Below, one piece after another: positions 61,055-64,000 of a stretch of DNA of 64,000 nt (positions are counted from its first letter, which is position 1; each line of letters begins with the position of its first letter). Origin of the DNA: an uncultured Candidatus Saccharibacteria bacterium (GTDB lineage: Bacteria > Patescibacteriota > Saccharimonadia > Saccharimonadales > Saccharimonadaceae); NCBI GenBank assembly GCA_937906385.1, contig CALCYQ010000004.1, positions 1-64,000 on the forward strand, in the 5' to 3' direction. Below the pieces are notes generated by a model, which did no database searches, was not told the origin of the DNA, and was given only the letters and a program-made list of their open reading frames with translations. Position numbers and translations under genes: made by a program.

Positions 61055-61951
61055 ATGGATAAGGCTAAAGTTTATTTTACAAAAAACATCGCGAGCGATG
61101 CGCTCATTAAGATTCATCAAGCGCTCGGCGTCGAGTTGAAAGGCAAAGTCGGCGTTAAGGTTTCCACCGGCGAACGCGGCGCAAAAGGCTATCTTAAAGC
61201 CAATCTCATTGGCCCATTCGTTAAGAGTCTCAATGGCACAATCATCGAGTGTAATACTGCCTATCCGGGCGCCCGCAACACTGCCGAAGACCACCTCGCG
61301 GTTGCTAAGGAGCATGGCTTCACCGAATTTGCCGATGTCGATATTATGGATGCTGACGGCGAAATTAAAATTCCAGTCAAGCGCGGCAAAAATCTCGAAT
61401 ACGACATCATCGGCAAAAACTTTGCTAATTACGATTCCATCGTCAATCTTGCGCACGGCAAAGGCCACGCCATGGGCGGTTTTGGCGCTAATATCAAAAA
61501 CCAGTCTATCGGCATCGCTTCCCGTAACGGCAAAGCCTATATTCATAGTGCCGGCAAAACCGATAATCCAGATGTACTTTGGGAAAATCTGCCAGAACAA
61601 ATCAATTTCATCGAATCAATGGCCGAAGCCGCCACGGCTGTCGCCGATTACCTCAAAGATAATGGCAAACAAATCGTTTACATTACTGTCATGAATGCGC
61701 TTTCCGTCGACTGCGATTGTGACGCCAATCAAGGCGACCCGGTCATGGCCGACCTCGGTATCGTCGCTAGCCTCGACCCAGTCGCCAACGATCAAGCTTT
61801 CATTGATATGGTTTGGGCCAGCAATGACCCAGGCGCAATCAAACTCCAAGAGCGCATTGATCGTCAACAGGGCCGCGAAATCTTGCCATATGCCGAAAGC
61901 CTCGGCCTCGGCACGCGTGATTATGAATTAATCGACATCGACGGAGAATAA
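61055..61951 (+). CDS. DUF362 protein
   Basis: 298 residues resembling DUF362: GHAMGGFGANIKNQSIG, ITVMNALSVDCDCD and LGIVASLDPVANDQAFIDMV. No ferredoxin-like Cys cluster beyond the CDCD pair. Function unknown. TGTTAAAAT (61040-61048) ends 6 bases before ATG. corA follows one base after the stop. Confidence 0.85.
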   Translation: MDKAKVYFTKNIASDALIKIHQALGVELKGKVGVKVSTGERGAKGYLKANLIGPFVKSLNGTIIECNTAYPGARNTAEDHLAVAKEHGFTEFADVDIMDADGEIKIPVKRGKNLEYDIIGKNFANYDSIVNLAHGKGHAMGGFGANIKNQSIGIASRNGKAYIHSAGKTDNPDVLWENLPEQINFIESMAEAATAVADYLKDNGKQIVYITVMNALSVDCDCDANQGDPVMADLGIVASLDPVANDQAFIDMVWASNDPGAIKLQERIDRQQGREILPYAESLGLGTRDYELIDIDGE

Positions 61952-61952
61952 A

Positions 61953-62891
61953 ATGCTTAAGTGCTACAAGTCTAATATTCACACTCAAAAGCTCGATCGT
62001 CTGAATGAAATTTTACCAGATAGTTGGATAGATTTATCGCAGCCGACTGATGATGAAATTAGTCGCGTAGCCGACATCACCCATGTCAGTCGCGAGCTAC
62101 TCGCTAAAATGCTCGATGATGATGAGTTGCCGCGCATCGAAACCGAAAAGAACGCCACGCTTATCGTCATCGACGTTCCTGCCTTTATTAGCCAAGAAGA
62201 CAAGTATGTTACTTATCCGCTCGGTATAATTATCACAAACAACAACTATTTCATTACAATCGCACCAAAAGGCACCACACTTCTTAATGACTTTCGTAAA
62301 AATACCGTCAAAGATTTTCGCACCGCCAAAAAATCGCGCTTCCTAATTCAAGTCCTTAACGCGGCGGCGGCAAGTTATATTAAAGCGCTTAACGAAATAT
62401 ATAGCGAAATCGAAGCTAGGGAAGACACGCTTCAAAAATCCACCCAAAACGAGGACCTCATTAATCTTCTCGCCACCGAAAAAACACTCGTTTACTTCAC
62501 GACATCTCTTAAAGAAAACGACGGCGTGCTTGATCGCCTTAGCAAAGGCAACGTTATCCCGCTTTTCGAAGGCGACGCCGATTTGCTCGACGACACTATG
62601 ATTGAAACCCATCAGGCCATCGACATGGCCGAGCTCTATCGCAAAATTCTCTCTAGCATTACTAATACTTATGCCACTGTCATTTCAAACAACCTCAACA
62701 ACGTCATGAAATTCCTCGCAGGTATCACGATTGTTCTTTCGATTCCTACCATGATTTCATCCTTCCTAGGCATGAACGTCTGGTTTGGCGAAATCGGCAC
62801 TAACCATGCATCGGCTTGGGTTATTTTAGGTATTTCAGTATTAGTATCCATCGCCGCTGGCATCTGGCTCAAGAAAAAGGGCATGCTCTAA
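61953..62891 (+). CDS. corA: CorA-family magnesium/divalent cation channel
   Basis: 312 residues: cytoplasmic N-terminal domain, long helices and two C-terminal membrane helices with the GMN motif in FLGMNVWFGE. Takes up Mg2+ as a pentamer. GGAG upstream of the ATG and one base from the DUF362 gene: same operon. Confidence 0.92.
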   Translation: MLKCYKSNIHTQKLDRLNEILPDSWIDLSQPTDDEISRVADITHVSRELLAKMLDDDELPRIETEKNATLIVIDVPAFISQEDKYVTYPLGIIITNNNYFITIAPKGTTLLNDFRKNTVKDFRTAKKSRFLIQVLNAAAASYIKALNEIYSEIEAREDTLQKSTQNEDLINLLATEKTLVYFTTSLKENDGVLDRLSKGNVIPLFEGDADLLDDTMIETHQAIDMAELYRKILSSITNTYATVISNNLNNVMKFLAGITIVLSIPTMISSFLGMNVWFGEIGTNHASAWVILGISVLVSIAAGIWLKKKGML

Positions 62892-62919
62892 ACGGTAAAA
62901 TATACGCTATACTAAGAAT

Positions 62920-63498
62920 ATGAAAGCAGAAATCGAAGCTAAATTTTTGGATATCGACAAAGAAAACATCCGCAAGCTCCTCAAAAACATCGGCGCGGAA
63001 TTAGTTCAGCCAGAGCGCATGATGGAACGCGCCGTATTTGATAGCCCAAATCCAAATGAATATTATCGCGTACGCAATGAAGGCAATCAGATCACGATGT
63101 CGTTCAAACATTGCGACGACCGTAGTATTGAAGGCATGAAAGAAATTTGTCTCACAGTCGATAATTATAATAATGCCATCGAATTCCTCACGTACGCTAT
63201 TGGCGCGCCAAAGGCCCAGCAAGAAACTTATCGTGAGTCTTGGATAAAAGATGGGGTTGAAATCGACATTGATACATGGCCATGGGTACCATCATTCATT
63301 GAAATCGAAGGTAAATCCGCCGAAGCCGTCGAAAAACTCGCCAACGAACTCGGGTTTAGGATGGAAGACGCCGAATATGGTTCCGTCGAAATTGTCTATC
63401 AACAAATTTTCGATGTCACCGAAGATGAAATTAATTACATGCCAGAAATTAAATTCACCAACGTTCCCGAATGGCTCGAAGCGCGCCGTCGCAAATAA
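62920..63498 (+). CDS. CYTH-domain protein (class IV adenylate cyclase-like)
   Basis: 192 residues: EIEAKF at residues 4-9 (the ExExK motif), RVRNEGNQITMSFK and EIDIDTWPWVPSFIEIEG, the CYTH triphosphate tunnel. Either makes cAMP or hydrolyses a triphosphate; sequence does not decide. TATACT (62908-62913) ends 6 bases before ATG. Confidence 0.88.
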   Translation: MKAEIEAKFLDIDKENIRKLLKNIGAELVQPERMMERAVFDSPNPNEYYRVRNEGNQITMSFKHCDDRSIEGMKEICLTVDNYNNAIEFLTYAIGAPKAQQETYRESWIKDGVEIDIDTWPWVPSFIEIEGKSAEAVEKLANELGFRMEDAEYGSVEIVYQQIFDVTEDEINYMPEIKFTNVPEWLEARRRK

Positions 63499-63531
63499 TG
63501 CTATAATGGCATCAAGAAAAAAGGGAAGCAT

Positions 63532-64000
63532 ATGTCTAAGGAAGTAATGAAAATCGAAGTTAAAGACGCGCCAAAAGCGAAGAAAATCGCTGCACCAATC
63601 GTTATTGATATCATCATGCTCGTGCTCGGCATTTCGCTTTTAATTTGGGCCGGCACCGTCACGAATATAATCTCAGTTACCATTGGCATTCTATTCTTAC
63701 TCTATGCCACTTTTAATTTCGTCGGCTACTTTCGCGTCAAAGAAAAGAAAGCGCGCGATATTCCAGCCCTCATTACTGGCATCGCATTACTAGTTGCAGG
63801 TATTTTCCTTTGTACGCAAATGCAATTCATTAAAGAAGTTATTTCCTTCATCGTCGGCATCTTCATTATTCTCGAAAGTATGCTTCGCATCCAAGACGCC
63901 TTAATGTTCCGCAAATCGCACCCAGATTCATTTAAGACGCCACTCATTCTTGCTTGCATTGGTCTTCTTTGCGGCGTGCTATGTATCCTTGGCAAAATTC
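63532..64000 (+). CDS. DUF308/HdeD-like membrane protein, 5' part
   Basis: The gene runs off the window after 156 codons. A polar 22-residue start is followed by at least four helices in hairpin pairs (IDIIMLVLGISLLIWAGTV; TGIALLVAGIFLC; VISFIVGIFIILE), the DUF308 pattern. TGCTATAAT (63499-63507) directly after the CYTH stop and AAGGGAAG give a short leader. Confidence 0.7.
   Translation, partial: MSKEVMKIEVKDAPKAKKIAAPIVIDIIMLVLGISLLIWAGTVTNIISVTIGILFLLYATFNFVGYFRVKEKKARDIPALITGIALLVAGIFLCTQMQFIKEVISFIVGIFIILESMLRIQDALMFRKSHPDSFKTPLILACIGLLCGVLCILGKI

Overview
The window looks like a chromosomal piece of a small-genome Patescibacteria/CPR bacterium, most likely a Candidatus Saccharibacteria (TM7) member. 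This is inferred from the dense mixture of core information-processing genes with many lineage-specific hypothetical membrane and surface proteins, a Gram-positive style wall (MurT-GatD, LicD, a possible sorting signal), and the lack of amino-acid or cofactor pathways. No 16S gene or other decisive marker is present. TGA is a normal stop here (several genes end in it), so this is not the UGA=Gly code of Gracilibacteria/Absconditabacteria.

Layout. 1-5 kb: end of a GtrA-like gene, then trpS, an HD hydrolase, a CmpB-like membrane protein, a pseudouridine synthase, a short HolB-like clamp-loader subunit and a TPR protein. 5-9 kb: a LicD/flippase cassette bracketed by a 30-bp direct repeat copied from the 3' end of the TPR gene, then tRNA-Thr with a duplicated 3' end, a family 2 glycosyltransferase and tRNA-Tyr. 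9-15 kb: a membrane protein, a 1406-residue protein ending in an OAS/CCA-type nucleotidyltransferase domain, and an orphan gene with its own strong promoter. 15-20 kb: surface-sugar genes (IspD/TarI-like, epimerase, GT14), a kinase-like ATPase and a YgjP peptidase. 20-31 kb: GH97 glycosidase, transporters, a lipase-like protein, RlmH, rplJ-rplL, membrane proteins and an aquaporin. 31-45 kb: replication, repair and nucleotide genes (dnaX, dnaB, ybaB, recR, ppa, glyA, hisS, tdk, tmk, ung), a PP2C phosphatase and a Gly/Pro-rich protein. 45-60 kb: a structured RNA region, a surface cutinase interrupted by an in-frame UGA, an ABC exporter, murT-gatD, CapA, a short-chain dehydrogenase and a 1194-residue secreted protein. 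60-64 kb: hemolysin III, DUF362, CorA, CYTH and a DUF308-like membrane protein.

The clearest window-wide signal is in the promoters. About 28 genes have a -10 box, mostly the extended form TGnTATAAT or TGnTAAAAT, that ends only 6-9 bases before the start codon. That places the transcription start at or next to the start codon and predicts leaderless mRNAs. A second set of genes has a -10 box followed by a longer leader with a Shine-Dalgarno site; the strongest of these promoters (TTGAC plus TGCTATAAT) often drive orphan genes. Other notable points are an attenuator-like or small-RNA locus near 46.2 kb, loss of zinc-ribbon cysteines in DnaX, RecR and MurT, and signs of cassette insertion next to tRNA-Thr.
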